In this document: positions 34,018 to 45,024 of the stretch, piece by piece
How positions within the stretch are numbered: position 1 is the stretch's first letter
Layout: every line of letters begins with the position of its first letter
DNA from: Ephemerocybe angulata
Lineage: Eukaryota; Basidiomycota; Agaricomycetes; Agaricales; Psathyrellaceae
NCBI GenBank assembly: GCA_013368325.1
Contig: JAACJK010000168.1
Coordinates: 669,627-733,626 of the forward strand
Reading direction: 5' to 3'
DNA: 64,000 nucleotides
Program-made: the position numbers and the translations under genes
The notes under the pieces: model-generated
Seen by the model: only the letters and a program-made list of their open reading frames with translations
The model's database searches: none
What the model was told of the DNA's origin: nothing

Positions 34018-35151
34018 GACTTCGCACTCCCCCATAATTCCCACAGGACTCCAGCTAGACTTCCGCTGGAAGTCCGGTGGACTTGCTGGACTTCCAGTGG
34101 ACTTCCTGGACTTTTGCTAGACTTTTGTCTGGTAAGAGGATAAAAGTGCCCTGAACCGGAGTCCGGCAGAGTTCAGCAGAGTGCAGCAGAGTCCAGTAAG
34201 GTTTAGTTGGATTCCAGTACCTGCCACATTAGAGTCTAGTACAGTCCAGCAAGTGTCCAGTCCAACTGGAGTCCTGCTGGTCCAGTGGACTGTCCAGCTA
34301 GACTCCGGAAGCAAGTGAAACAGGCTAGTTACATCAGTTATAACTAAGGTACAATCATAAAAGCCTATCATTATTCTTTTGTAATTAAGCCTAATAGTGA
34401 CAGGTGAGGCCATCATTATTGTCAAGCATTGGAAACTCATCATATTACTTGCTGGTGCTATTATTCACATTGTCAGAAGACTTAGATTGAATGGTGTAAG
34501 CTCAATTATATAGGCAGTTGTCAATTTACAGTTGATATTCGGAAAGTATTTTGCATTTTCCCAGGCCATTATTGGAGATTTTTGGAAACTTCTGATTGAC
34601 ATAAGCATATTTAATACATGTGTATGTCTCGTAACGGGCCCCAGTGCCCTGCTAGGTGCCTTCCCTACCCAGCCCGTACGATGGACTGCTAAAGTCCCCC
34701 GTATGTCCAGCACAGAAACACTGTTTGGGTAGGCGGGTTGGTGGGTGCAGGCACTTCCTTCACGGCGACGACCAATGGTGCCGTCGCTATCCTTCGTGCA
34801 CTCGACCGTTCCAGCGTCACTTGTGTAGACACCGAACGGTGTGCTTGCCGCCCTTCAGGTGGATCCCAGGTCGACGCGGTGCGAGCGATGATTAGTTGGG
34901 TTGGTTTTAGTAAGGTATAGTGGTGAAGGGAGAATAGGGGGGAATAGGAGAATGGTAGAAATGAATATTTGGTGTAAACTACAAGGGGACGATGAATGGA
35001 GTAGGAATGTGCATGAAGAAAATTAAGTCTAAAGGTGAATTATATGGGGTGTAAAGCTAATTGAAAGTCCGGCAGAAGTCTATTGGAAGTCCACTGGAAG
35101 TCCAACGGACAAGCCGGAGTCCTACAGGACTCCTGGGGGAGTGTGAAGTAC
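34018..35151. repeat. AGTCCAG inverted-repeat element, copy d, with insert
   Basis: Left end GACTTCGCACTCCCCCATAA, right end the reverse complement of GTACTTCACACTCCCCCAGG. The first 590 bp are nearly identical to copy b. The right end (35065-35151) matches 22580-22669. Between them copy d carries about 450 bp of unrelated, partly GC-rich DNA where copy b has its own AT-rich interior. Confidence 0.7.
34610..35060. other. Foreign segment inside copy d
   Basis: The base composition rises sharply to GC-rich at 34630-34890, unlike both flanks. A 60-codon plus frame at 34738-34920 (GTSFTATTNGAVAILRALDR) may be a captured exon. No family recognised. Confidence 0.4.
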
Positions 35152-35576
35152 AGTGAGAATTATACGGGGAGATGCGGATCTTATGGGTTTGATTATTTGA
35201 TAGCGCTGGACAAGATAATCAACAGATGCGATAAACAGGATACCATTATTGTAACAAAAAAGTTCTTCTGCCATGCTCCATCGACATAGGATGTCTTCGA
35301 ATATAAATGAGCTAATGGCATGCATGTTTGGGGATTGGTAATTGATCTTTTTATTCATGGGTCTGTCTCTGACTCTCATCTCCTGTTGACTCTCATTCCC
35401 TGCAAGATTTGCTTTCCTCCATGCTTCTCTCTTTATCAAACCGAGCCACCACAGCGACTGCTCGGAGACCATGGCCAAACCATGGCATACTGTGCAGCAG
35501 AACTCAGGACTCAGGAGGCCCTGCCAGGGCTTTCAAGTCCCAGACTCAGAGAGCCAATGCCATGTATTGTTACCAT
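35152..35576. other. No gene recognised
   Basis: Short frames only. The 3' edge, ACCAT at 35572-35576, adjoins the LTR that follows and may be its target duplication. Confidence 0.4.
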
Positions 35577-35942
35577 TGTTGATAGAGGTGGGCAAGGGTC
35601 TATCAAAGGTTGACTTGGTTGAGCGAAGATAGACAAGCGAGGCGGCACTCACAAGTTGAAGTAAAAAGGGAGACAAGGGGTTGAATAACCAATAACAAGC
35701 TAAGGTACAGGACTGTAGTTACTAGGTATAAGTACTAGAGCGCACATGAGTAACTATGAGTCAGAAATAGTCAAGGCACAGCAGTAAGGCTGCGGGTCAT
35801 CATACAGGGGTCAAAATGAGTCAAAAACAAGTCAAAGTGCAGCAGTAAGGCTGCACATAGTCAAAATGAGTTGAAACTAGTTAGAAGCTAAAAATAAAAA
35901 TATACTAGCTGACTAAGAGTCCATGTAGAGTGGAGCATAACA
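35577..35942 (-). repeat. LTR of a gag-only element
   Basis: On the minus strand it starts TGTTATGCTCCACTC at 35942 and ends CTATCAACA at 35577, with inverted TGTT/AACA tips. A polypurine run (AGAAAGGGGGTAA) lies directly upstream at about 35943-35956. It contains a direct repeat CAGCAGTAAGGCTGC (35781 and 35841). Confidence 0.6.
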
Positions 35943-36519
35943 TTACCCCCTTTCTATGATTGATGCTCAGCATCAAACCTAAGTGCACATGTTCCATTTG
36001 GCATCCTCTCCTAGATAGTCGTTGTGGTTATTGTTGCAATGCCAGTTGGTATCTTGCGTGTTCCCCGCCCAGAGTAGGCATTTCTCTCCCATCCATTCCT
36101 GAATCTGGCAAAGCATTGAGATGCTTTTCTGTTCATGGGCTTAGCTGGACAGTCTCCTAGCAGATGGTTTGGGGTGTTCTTTGTGCACCACTTGCAGGTC
36201 CAATTGACGTGGTTGCACACCATGTGTCTGGATCCCTTGCACAACTTGCAGGGGGCCCCTTTCCTAATGGCCTTCTGGTCAGGAGTGAGATTTTGGATGT
36301 CAACCTTCCCAAACTTGTCGAGGTTAAGATCATATTGGCGGAGATTCAGGTATGCTCAGTGGATAGCGGCTTGGATAGCGTCAAGATTTTTGAGGAGTTC
36401 TGCCTTGAGCATCATCTTGCATCCTCTTTTCCAGGCGACTTGGTTTTCAGCGAGGGTGATGATGTCTTCAGGAGCTTCAGGGTAGCGGCAGATTTCTTCG
36501 AGGAGGTGGACAGAGGGAG
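35943..36519 (-). pseudogene. Gag-like protein with CCHC knuckle, next to LTR
   Basis: Read leftwards from 36519: ICRYPEAPEDIITLAENQVA, LKNLDAIQAAIH then TGA, then RQYDLNLDKFGKVDIQNLTP, CKLCKGSRH and the knuckle CKWCTKNTPNHLLGDC (C-x2-C-x6-H-x4-C). A basic tail ends before the polypurine run. Gag zinc knuckles package element RNA. Protease, RT and integrase do not follow before the LTR, so this is a gag-only, non-autonomous element or one whose pol was deleted. One in-frame TGA (about 36350) and truncation by the element at 36520 make it dead. Confidence 0.6.
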
Positions 36520-36702
36520 GACTTCGCACTGCCCCATTATTTCTGTAGGAGTTCGGGAGGAATTTCAGTGGAATTCCAGTGAACTTTTTGAATTTCTACT
36601 GGAATTCCACTGAACTCTCCTGCCAAATTTTGAGTTCTGATTTTCCACCAGAGTTCAGTTCAGTTCAGGAGGAGTTCAGTATCAGCCAAAGCATAGTTCA
36701 GT
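36520..36702. repeat. AGTTCAG inverted-repeat element, copy f (left part)
   Basis: Left end GACTTCGCACTGCCCCATTA. The sequence matches copy c up to AGCCAAAGC..TTCAGT, where the KDZ element begins. The element resumes at 49443. Confidence 0.65.
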
Positions 36703-36727
36703 GGACACTAAACCCACGCCGCTCAAG
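36703..36727 (+). repeat. KDZ left terminal inverted repeat
   Basis: GGACAC followed by TAAACCCACGCCGCTCAAG. It pairs with the right end at 49418-49442 with four mismatches. Confidence 0.75.
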
Positions 36728-36828
36728 CGGAGCTTGGGCTATTTCAAGCTCCGCTTCCCATCACGGGTTGGGGTATCCTCCTCCTCGTCTCTCTTGTTCA
36801 TATTGTCGCCGTAGCGAGTGCTGTTTTC

Positions 36829-37075
36829 GCCGAAGGCGCCCAGGTGCCGCTGTTTATGCCGTAGGAGTGCTGGTGTGCGCTGTTTGCGCTGAAGGCGGGG
36901 GTGGGTAGGGTTGGGTCCGGTATTTTCGCTGCAGGAGTGCTGTTGGGGGCTGTTTTCGCAACAGGCGAGGGTGCGGTGGGGTTTGCTGTTTTCGCCGAAG
37001 GCGGGGGCGGGGTGGGTTCCGGTGTTTTTGTGTTGTTGGGGTCCGTGCTGTTTTCGCTGGAGGCAGGGTGTGAGG
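36829..37075. repeat. Imperfect GTTTTCGCC minisatellite
   Basis: About six units containing TGTTTTCGCNGNAGGCG at uneven 30-60 bp spacing. The minus-strand frame across it is Pro/Ala/Thr-rich with repeated AKTA words and may simply reflect the repeat. Confidence 0.6.
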
Positions 37076-37261
37076 TTAGGTGTCCATGGGTATTCAGGTG
37101 CATGCTTTGGGAATTACGATTGAACCGAACTAAATGTCGTTGTCCTATTGCAGCATGTGTTTGCGGCGCCGGCCATGACGGCTGGGGCTCTGCCCCCGTC
37201 CCCGCCAGGGGGACCTTGTCCCCCTTGGACCCCCTGCGCCTCTGGCGGCCCTGCGGGGCTT

Positions 37262-37510
37262 CGCCTCCGGCTGGGGTTTTCGCCTCCGGCTAGGACTTTC
37301 GCCTCCGGCTGGGGTTCTCGCCTCCGGCTAGGAATTTCGCCTCCGGCTAGGGTATTCGCCTCCGGCTGGGTGTTTCGCCTCCAGCTGGGGTTTTCGCCTC
37401 CGGCTAGGGGCGTCTTCTACGACGCAGGCCTCTGGCGGTGCCTCCGGCAGGGGTTTTCGCCTCCGGCTGGGGGCGTCTGCGACGCGTGCCTCTGGCGGTG
37501 CCTGCGGCAG
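37262..37510. repeat. 19-bp tandem repeat
   Basis: CGCCTCCGGCTGGGGTTTT repeated eight times with small changes at 37262-37410, then less regular copies to 37510. No gene in the surrounding 37080-37990. Confidence 0.75.
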
Positions 37511-37989
37511 GCTCGTCTGTGACGCTCATTTGCCTTTGAGCCTGCGGCGCATTTGATCTTAGTACCATACATTTATATAATTTTGAGCCTGTCACAGCTT
37601 AGCTTACCACTCCCCAGCCTCTGGCTTTTTCAGGAATCAGCTCGGAAAGTTGAAAATTGAAACAATGAAGTACAATCCAATACAACCGCCATATGCATAA
37701 CCATTGCACAAGCACCATAATTACTATTTGGCGAGCAGTTGGGAATAGTGAGTTATATTATATATAAGTAGTTCGCTCAGATAAAATGCAAGGACCTTCA
37801 GAATAATGGGTCAGGAATGGCTCCGGTGGCAGGTCAACGACAGCCTCAGTCGACAGGCGCTCTGCTCGCACAGCGCAGTTGGCTCGCCGTTCGATCATTG
37901 CAGGGCGGCATGTCACGTCGTAAGGCCTCCGAAGGCCCTCTACGTGCTGGGATTGCTACCAAGGGCACAAGGGAAGGCAGTTTGCATAA

Positions 37990-38130
37990 AAATGCTACTA
38001 TACGCCACTAGTTATGGCTAAGAAAGAATCATTGGAAATAGGCATTATCATATAACACCTTCATTGCAGCCAGGGCTCATTAACGCGAAAGTAATACCTT
38101 TTCAATCATTGACTAACCATTGCACACAAA
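37990..38130 (+). repeat. KDZ subterminal inverted block, left
   Basis: Contains GTTATGGCTA, ATAGGCATTA and TGCAGCCAGGGCTCATTAAC then CGAAAGTAATACCTTTTCAA. The inverted counterpart lies at 49190-49320, with identity roughly three quarters by eye. Confidence 0.7.
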
Positions 38131-38139
38131 TGCATTCCA

Positions 38140-38410
38140 ACAACATCATTGTGTGCCAACAACATCATTGCGTGCCAAAATCATCATTGTGTGCCAACAA
38201 CATCATTGCGCGCCAAAATCATCATTGTGTGTCAACAACATCATTGCACGCCAACAACATCATTGCGCGCCAAAATCATCAATCCAGGCGAAAACATCAA
38301 TCCAGACAAAAACATCAATCCAGGCAAAAACATCATTGCAATTTGCGCGCCAAAATCATCAATGCGCACAAAATCATCATTGCATTCAATGCCATCAATG
38401 CATACAATCA
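38140..38410. repeat. KDZ left array of ATCATTG words
   Basis: About eighteen ATCATTG or ATCAATN words within GCGCGCCAAA and GTGTGCCAACAAC spacers. Matches in word content the right-end array at 48866-49294. Confidence 0.7.
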
Positions 38411-38517
38411 GTGGATCAGCAGTGATGGCCACAGTGGGTTCCTACCACCTTACCCATATCCACATTCTTACTCTCCAATACCTCCTCCAATACTTGTAAT
38501 AATATGCACTGGGGACA

Positions 38518-39445
38518 GAAGGGCACAATGGTGAGGAGCCCACAGGGCTTTTGGCACGGGTACGCGTTGGGTACGCGCCGGGGCCGAGCATCTCGGAAAT
38601 TGCCGAGGCATATTATGCCCAACGCGTCGCGACACGTGATGCTGATGGCCAGCAGAAATGGGCCATCGTGCCCTCCCTCCCCACCACATACCCACTGCCC
38701 AAAATAAAGCTACACACGCCTTTCTTGCCTGTACTATACACAGAAGGGACAGATGGGCATGATGGAGAGGAGCCCGCAGGGCTTTTGGCACGGGTGCGCG
38801 TTGGGTACGCACTGGGGCCGAGCATCTCGGAAATTGCCGAGGCATGTGCCCAACGCGTCGCGACACGTGATGCTGATGGCCAGCAGAAATGGGCCATCGT
38901 GCCCTCCCTCCCCACCACATACCCACTGCCCAAAATAAAGCTACACATGCCTTTCTTCGATTGTAAGCCTGTACTATACACAGAAGGGACAGATGGGCAC
39001 GATGGAGAGGAGCCCGCAGGGTTTTTGGCACGGGTACGCGCCGGGGCCGAGCATCTCGGAAATTGCCGAGGCATGTGCCCAACGCGTCGCGACACGTGAT
39101 GCTAATGGCCACCAGAAATGGGGCATCGTGCCCTCCCTCCCCACCACATACCCGCTGCCCAAATGAAGCTCAACACGCCTTATCTTTATCTTTAAGCCTG
39201 TACCATTGCACGGAAGGGACAGGTGGCATGATGGAGGGTACCAGTGCGCCGCCGGCGGGTTTGGCCCCGGGTGCGGCGGAGCAGCATCTCCGAAAATGCC
39301 GAGTCACGTTTCCGACGCGTGACGCTGATGGTCTGCCAGTCTGGCAGAAACGGGGCATCGTGCCTTCCCCTCACCACCACATCCCGACCGCTGGAAATTG
39401 AGGCTGGAAACCAGGCTCGTCCTGGATCTCCAGCCTGTACCGGCG
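38518..39445. repeat. Satellite-like repeat, about 230 bp x 4
   Basis: Units start GAAGGGNACA at about 38518, 38743, 38983 and 39213. Units one to three are very similar, sharing CGGAAATTGCCGAGGCAT and CGTCGCGACACGTGATGCT; the fourth is diverged. Open frames across it on both strands follow the repeat and show no domain. It lies in the left arm of the KDZ element. Confidence 0.85.
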
Positions 39446-39449
39446 AGGG

Positions 39450-40016
39450 ACGAGCTCCTATGCGCCCATCCATTCCGACCCATTCTCCTCATCCCTCGCC
39501 GAATCTCCTTCCCTCGTCACATCCATTCCGCATTGCTCTCTCCCTCAGCTGCTCTGGCATAGGTTCAACCTGACGGCTTGTCAGCAAGCGTTTTACGGTT
39601 TACCTCTTGATGCTGACGCACTTTTTTTTGTTTTTCAGGTCGAGTGTTTCTCGGGAACCGCTCTCCTTGCCACCCGCCGAATGACCTCCTTCCCGTTCAC
39701 GTCCACCCCCTCCGTCGCTCTCCTCGGCTGCTCCGACCTCGCTTCGACTTGTGAGTGTCTTGTGTTTTACCCTTCGGTTAAATGCTTATCTATGCCTTTC
39801 CTCAGCTGCACCCCGCAATCCGGATTGTGCCACGGGTTTTCGCCAGCGCTGACACCCTTTCCCACTGGTAAGTCCAACCTGTTCAACGTACCGTACCCAC
39901 CCTATCTAACGCAAACTAGGTTTCTGCGTGTTGCAATCGCTTTCACATGTTCGGACGACGGTGTTTCTTGTTCTTCGCACCATCATTCTCTTCATCCGGC
40001 GCGTATATACTGTTGA
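39450..40016 (+). other. Possible small spliced transcript
   Basis: Good intron signals occur in series: TTTTTCAG at 39640, a GTGAGT-CTCAG pair around 39752-39805, and a GTAAGT-CTAG pair around 39869-39920. A coding reading from ATG at 39681 gives only about 38 residues before TGA. It may be a non-coding RNA, a 5' part of something lost, or a relic. It converges on the KDZ transposase gene. Confidence 0.3.
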
Positions 40017-40045
40017 ACAAGCGACGTATGATAATGTGTATGAAC

Positions 40046-43000
40046 TTATTCTATATCCAAGTCACTTAGCCCTCCAACATCCTTGAGACCTCCCTTGGCT
40101 TGCTGCTCGTCTTCACTCGATTCAGGCTCGCTCTCGCCGCTGAGATCCACAGCGTGGTCCGAAGGCTCCTTGGGGCGGGTAAGCTTTGGACCCTGAGGCA
40201 TTGTGGGCGCAATATCCGCCCACCACCTGTCAGCCCATCCTGTGCTTAATTTTAGCAACTTCAATATCGGAACCCAATGCTGCAACGAGCTCCGCGCCAG
40301 CTCCCGGCAATACCATGCCTGCTTTGCCCCATACGCCTCCAACCCGAGCTGGACGTCGCGCGGCGCCACCTTGTTCTCATGCCGCCTCGCTTCCCACCAC
40401 TCTGCTTTCCAGAACAGGTACACCACTACACGACGCATCTCCTCCTGCAAGAGGTTCACCTCCTCATCCCACCTCAATGATCTTGCCCGAGACTTGGCCC
40501 ACTCCACGCGCAAATTCTCGTCAATCTGGGTCTCGACGTCATCACTGCGAGTGGTCCTGGCACCCTTCGCAACCCATATCCATGAGAACACATAGTTCCC
40601 ATGACTGATGAGATTGCCTTCATCATCCCTCGTCTCCTTCCCAGGCCCACCAATGTGCTTCGGCTCCAACTCCAAAAGATCCGCTTTCCACGACCCATTC
40701 GGGTCGAGTTCAAGAAGTGCCTTTCGCGCAGCACGATACCGGTCTGCAGCCCTCTCGATCTTTTTCTGAAGTCGGTCGTAGAGTGAGCGTATCCGTGTAT
40801 TCGCCTTGTTGCCTTCGCCCGCAAGATTATAGCGCTTGAATGTTGTGATGTTCGTAAGGATGCGGCGGACTCGGCAGATCTCACCAATAGCATCGTTGGC
40901 TTGTGCCTCCCGTAACGTGGCCTCCATGTTCGTAATTCGGTTTACGGCGCGTCGGTCCTTCGGTAAGAGTGACGACGGAAGGAGGAGTGCGACAGTCTCG
41001 GCGTTGATTTCGGCGTCTTCGTCGTCCTCGTTGTCGAGGTAGTTGGAGACTACGGGCATGTACGCAAGCTGAGCCTTCCGCCAGAGAAGGATTTGGCGCA
41101 GTAAAGTGTTCTGCTTCTGCGTGATATCACCCTTCTGCTTGGCGGTGACCTTCTTTGGTAGCTGGTCGATCTCAGCCTTCAAAGCACGTCTGTTGGTTGT
41201 GATATCCCCTCAGACGATGTCAGGGAAATTGATGAGTCCAGGTACGCACTGCCTTTCTTCCAAATCCAATCCCATCATGACGCAGGTGAGCATCGAAGTC
41301 GGGTGCTCGGAGATAACACCTGATGCGAGTAATTTTTTCTCTTCCTCCTCAAGCTTTGACCGTACATCTTGTAATGAGATGGCTATAATCAGGACTGTTA
41401 GAACGCATTAGCAGAGGTACAATTTTAGATACATACTATCGTCTCTTTCCTCGTACGGGCATGGCTTTGACTTGTCTTCATCCCAGTCAGTCACCATTTT
41501 CTCCCACCGGGCAACAACCTCCTTCGGGAACGTGTCGGTAAAGTCCTTGAAATTCTTGGCCATGATGCCCTTTGTATGCACTGCTTTCTTGATATTCTTT
41601 GCAAAGCGTGCTCCTAAGATAAGATCAGTGTTAAATAGTGCTGACTCTGCTGACAATCAGTGCACACTCACGGAATCCTACAATTTTCCTGACATTGAAC
41701 GCATTCCACTGATCATCGAGCGTCTCATGCCGCGCACTTGGCGCCATCTCTCTGACACTCGTTCCCAGGCTATTCGTGGACCACCAGGTTTGCTCCACCT
41801 CGTCCCCACATAAGCGCCCAACCCCGTTGAGATATCCAACGTGTAAGGTCTCCTGGCACTTCTTCCCATGCCCATTTATGTGCCAAGAGGGGATCGCCAC
41901 CCGGATCTCGACAGACTTGGCGGGTTGAAGAGCCTTGGGAAGTTGCTGGAGGCGCGTACGGTAATTACGAGCCCATTGGCACGCGATATCGTACGTGAGC
42001 ACAAGGCGGAGTAACCCTATGCCGACAAACGCAGAGAAGATGATGTAGTCCATGTTGCAATAGCTAGCTTACTGTGAGCATATCTATTCACAATGTTTTG
42101 AAGGTGGGTCGACGTACCGCTCTCCCTTTTGGAGATCCCCGGCCCCGTTAGGCCTTATCAAACAATGCCGGGAGCATATTACCAGCCCGGCGCCTGTAAC
42201 CGCGTACCCTGGGGTGCATCGAACAGCCGCCCGGACGACCGCATCGTGTTCAGAATCGCAGGTATTGATCTATCGATAGAGCTGAGCCAATTGCTGTAGA
42301 ATTCAAGTGATAATACTCACCTCCTTCTGTTGAACAAAAGACCGCAAATGATCCTGATACCCCGTCTCCTCGACAAAAGCACCCCACCCAGGACTAAGCT
42401 TTACATCATCGAGACCTCGGTCCTTCCCCTTGAGCTTTAAATTCGCATCTACAGCCAGAAATAATATGTACAGATATCTAGAAACGGCGTGAAGAGAGGC
42501 TGTTAGCACCTCTCAATAAAAGAGTAAACGGTAGCATGTACGAACGCGAGTGCTGTTGCCAACTTCCAGTCCGCCGGCAAGTTCTTATCGGGGTGAGGAC
42601 AAGCGGGGCACTCAGTCAGAAGCTCTCCCGGCTTCGTATTTTGAATCCCATTGGGGTCGTGTGCACGGGCGTGCCTTTTAAGAGACTGAAGATGTCTCCA
42701 CGCTCGGATGGCTCGATTGAAGTTGTTGAGTTGTGACTAGAGATCGGTCGAGGTTAAGCGCCGGTCCTCGTACCGTAAACCTGGGTGAAGTTGAGAACAA
42801 TGATACGCACCGGCTTTTTCTTGAGCTGTAGAAAGTCTGATTGACGAAGGATAGTGTGATAAAAATCGTATATGGGGGTTTTCCCCTGTAAGTTGAGCTC
42901 CTGAAAGAGCTCGAGCACGTCGAAAGTAAAAGCGGATTTGGTTCGTTCAAGCGTTGAAGGAAACAATTTTGACCGGAGCAGCTGCGTGGCCCGATCGGGA

Positions 43001-43914
43001 CATCCAGTGCAGCAGCACCATCGAACAGAGAGGTGAAATATGCCTGATATGTGCAGTACGAGGAGCGTCGCAGCTGGAGAAGGCTTTAAACACTCCGTTT
43101 TCCCGTCATGGCCCAACTGGAATGTTAAACCAAGGTCTCGAGATTGACATTTGGCAAAGTAAGTCCCGGTCCATTTCTATAATACAAGAGTGAAGCGCAT
43201 TAGCCGGTAATGTACACATATTGACTGCCCTTTGACTTACCAGAAGTCTATGGAAAGGAAGATTAGAGTGAAGATATTTTGCGCAGTCGGTACAGTGAAT
43301 TACGAGGCCGTCGATGCAATCAAGACATCGATAGGCACCCTGCGATGGTTGTATCACCTCCTTACAGCCATAGCATGTCCGTTCTTCGCCATCTTGAAGA
43401 GTACCCTCGTGGCGAAGAAGCTCTTGAAGGAATGAGTCACGATGGGGGAGCCAGTCTTTAAGTTTGTCCTAGGCGTCAATCAGGTAAGTGATAACTAATG
43501 GGCGCTTTTAGTAGTTAAACGCACTGCGTCCTTCCTCGATGCCCTCTTCGCCTTTTGCTCTTTCTTATCCTTCTCCTCGCTTTTACCCCCGTCACCCTCT
43601 GCTGCACCTTCCGGCCCTCCGGTGACATCAGCCACCCCAACTGGCTCACTGTTAGGCACTGTCGCAGGCTCATCGATCCAATCCTCAGCGCGCTCTCCTG
43701 GCGCAGACGAGGAGCCGACACCAATCGGTTCCGGCGGGTTTCGGGCAGACGGTGCGATTTTCGTATTTATTGACTTTTTCTTTCGTCCCTTACTCGATCT
43801 GACAGTCTCGACATGGGCAAGCGATGGTCGATTCGAGGGAACGTGGAACTCGGTACGGACCCGGCGCCCTGCAGTCGACTCTCCGTTGCTATCTGAACGA
43901 CGTTTGGTCGGCAT
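40046..43914 (-). CDS. KDZ transposase with CxC2 cysteine cluster
   Basis: Ten exons by eye: 43914-43525, 43468-43241, 43176-42811, about 42737-42564, 42477-42321, 42269-42118, 42063-41672, 41613-41437, 41394-41250, 41189-40046, about 1,100 aa. A basic/acidic N-terminal tail precedes the CxC2 cluster (CYGCKEV, CLDCIDGLVIHCTDCAKYLH) and CPACPHPDKNLP. The KDZ core has FLAVDANLKLK, CSRHCLIRPNGAGDLQKGER, LTYDIACQW and GDEVEQTWW, which hold the probable acidic catalytic residues, then a helical C-terminus (LWRKAQLAYMP). It should cut and paste this element. A TGA at 41210 falls inside an intron. The third-to-fourth exon join (near 42720) is one base out of frame, either a mutation or a sequence error. 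The fourth-to-fifth donor (GTTGGC) is also weak. Confidence 0.85.
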
Positions 43915-44188
43915 GATATGAATCTATGTCTTGTCATCAGGAAATACAACTTCAATTAGGCTGAACACACAGACTGGTAGATGGGAGTGGGGAACGCTGG
44001 GATCAATGCTGAAGGAGAGAGGTTTTGTGCCTTCTAAGATCTTATCAAGAACTATTGTCACTTGTGTGCGCCGCAGCAATCACATTGAGCACCTTAGACC
44101 CACCCAAAGTCATCGTGCGCCACAGCTCTCACAACGTGGACAGAAAACACATGCACATAAACAACTAAAGCACTACAACAATAGACTC

Positions 44189-45024
44189 TTAAGCACGATG
44201 ATTACGGGGAGGCAGCTGGTATGTAGCAGGGCCGAATCTCTCGAGATCTCCCGGAGTGCGGCCAGTGATCCTGACGGCACCCACAGCAAGCTGGGTATCC
44301 CAGAGCTCCCAAGCCTCTGCAATCGTATCGACACCGTTAAAGTGCCTGTCCTCATATCTGATGTTTTCGGTAAGATGGTTGGCCCAGGCCCTAAGAGTCA
44401 AACCCAGTCAAAAAAAGTTTGTGCCACATGAAAGGATAGGCACGTACAAGCTCGTATAGATCCCAGGCGCCCTACCCTTCGTCACGACATAGAACTTGCG
44501 AGCATTCGGATTGAAAGTAGGCGGGATGAAGACCGGCGGGATGTTGTTCTCCTGGATGACGCTCTCGTCGTCATCATCAGCAGGGAGAGGCGAGGAGCTT
44601 CTATCGAGCATGACGCGGTCGAGAACAGCCTGTAGATCCTCCCGCAGCATGCCGACCATGACGAAAATGGCGGTATTGGTATCAGCGATGGAGCGCTGAC
44701 CCTCTTGCAGCTGATCGACCCGCTCCCTCAAGCGCCTTATTTCACGCTGGAGCGATTCCATGGTGACTTCAGCTGCGGCGCTGCGAGAAGGCCGCGCAGG
44801 CGAAGCTCCTAGTTGCAAGGTCAGTAGCGTGTCAATGTGCACAATAAGTCATTGACTCACCCCCGTAATCATTGTGGGTCCTAGTATCTGCTACGATGTC
44901 CAGAGAGCGTGAGTTAAGCACCAGAAGGCGCGAAGAGTGCGAGACGCATACCTCCGCGGATGAAGACAGATGGGGTGGTGTTCCCACCTGCGCGAGGACG
45001 ACGGGGAGTGTTCTGGGACGACAT
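44189..45024 (-). CDS. RNase H1 N-terminal-like (viroplasmin-type) protein, 220 aa
   Basis: Four exons join in frame: 45024-44952, 44887-44861, 44808-44448, 44390-44189 (663 nt). The start is MSSQNTPRRPRAGG. A coiled coil follows (ESLQREIRRLRERVDQLQEG), then an acidic linker. The C-terminal part has KFYVVTKGRAPGIYTS and FNGVDTIAEAWELWD, like the small hybrid- or RNA-binding domain at the N-terminus of RNase H1 (Caulimovirus VI/viroplasmin fold), with a different middle. No RNase H catalytic domain. It lies between the transposase and the divergent gene, all inside the KDZ element. Role unknown; nucleic-acid binding during transposition is a guess. Confidence 0.7.

Noticed and set aside
38140..38410. 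CRISPR-like array of short repeats
   Set aside because: Repeats are irregular seven-base words with variable short spacers in a eukaryotic transposon, not direct repeats with unique spacers.
38551..39112. Long frames in the 38.5-39.4 kb region as genes
   Set aside because: Frames on both strands repeat with the 230-bp units and show no domain; they follow the satellite.
41210..41212. In-frame TGA in the KDZ transposase
   Set aside because: It lies in a 60-nt intron with GTGCGT and AACAG ends; removing it joins MMGLDLEERQ to RALKAEIDQ in frame, matching the family pattern.
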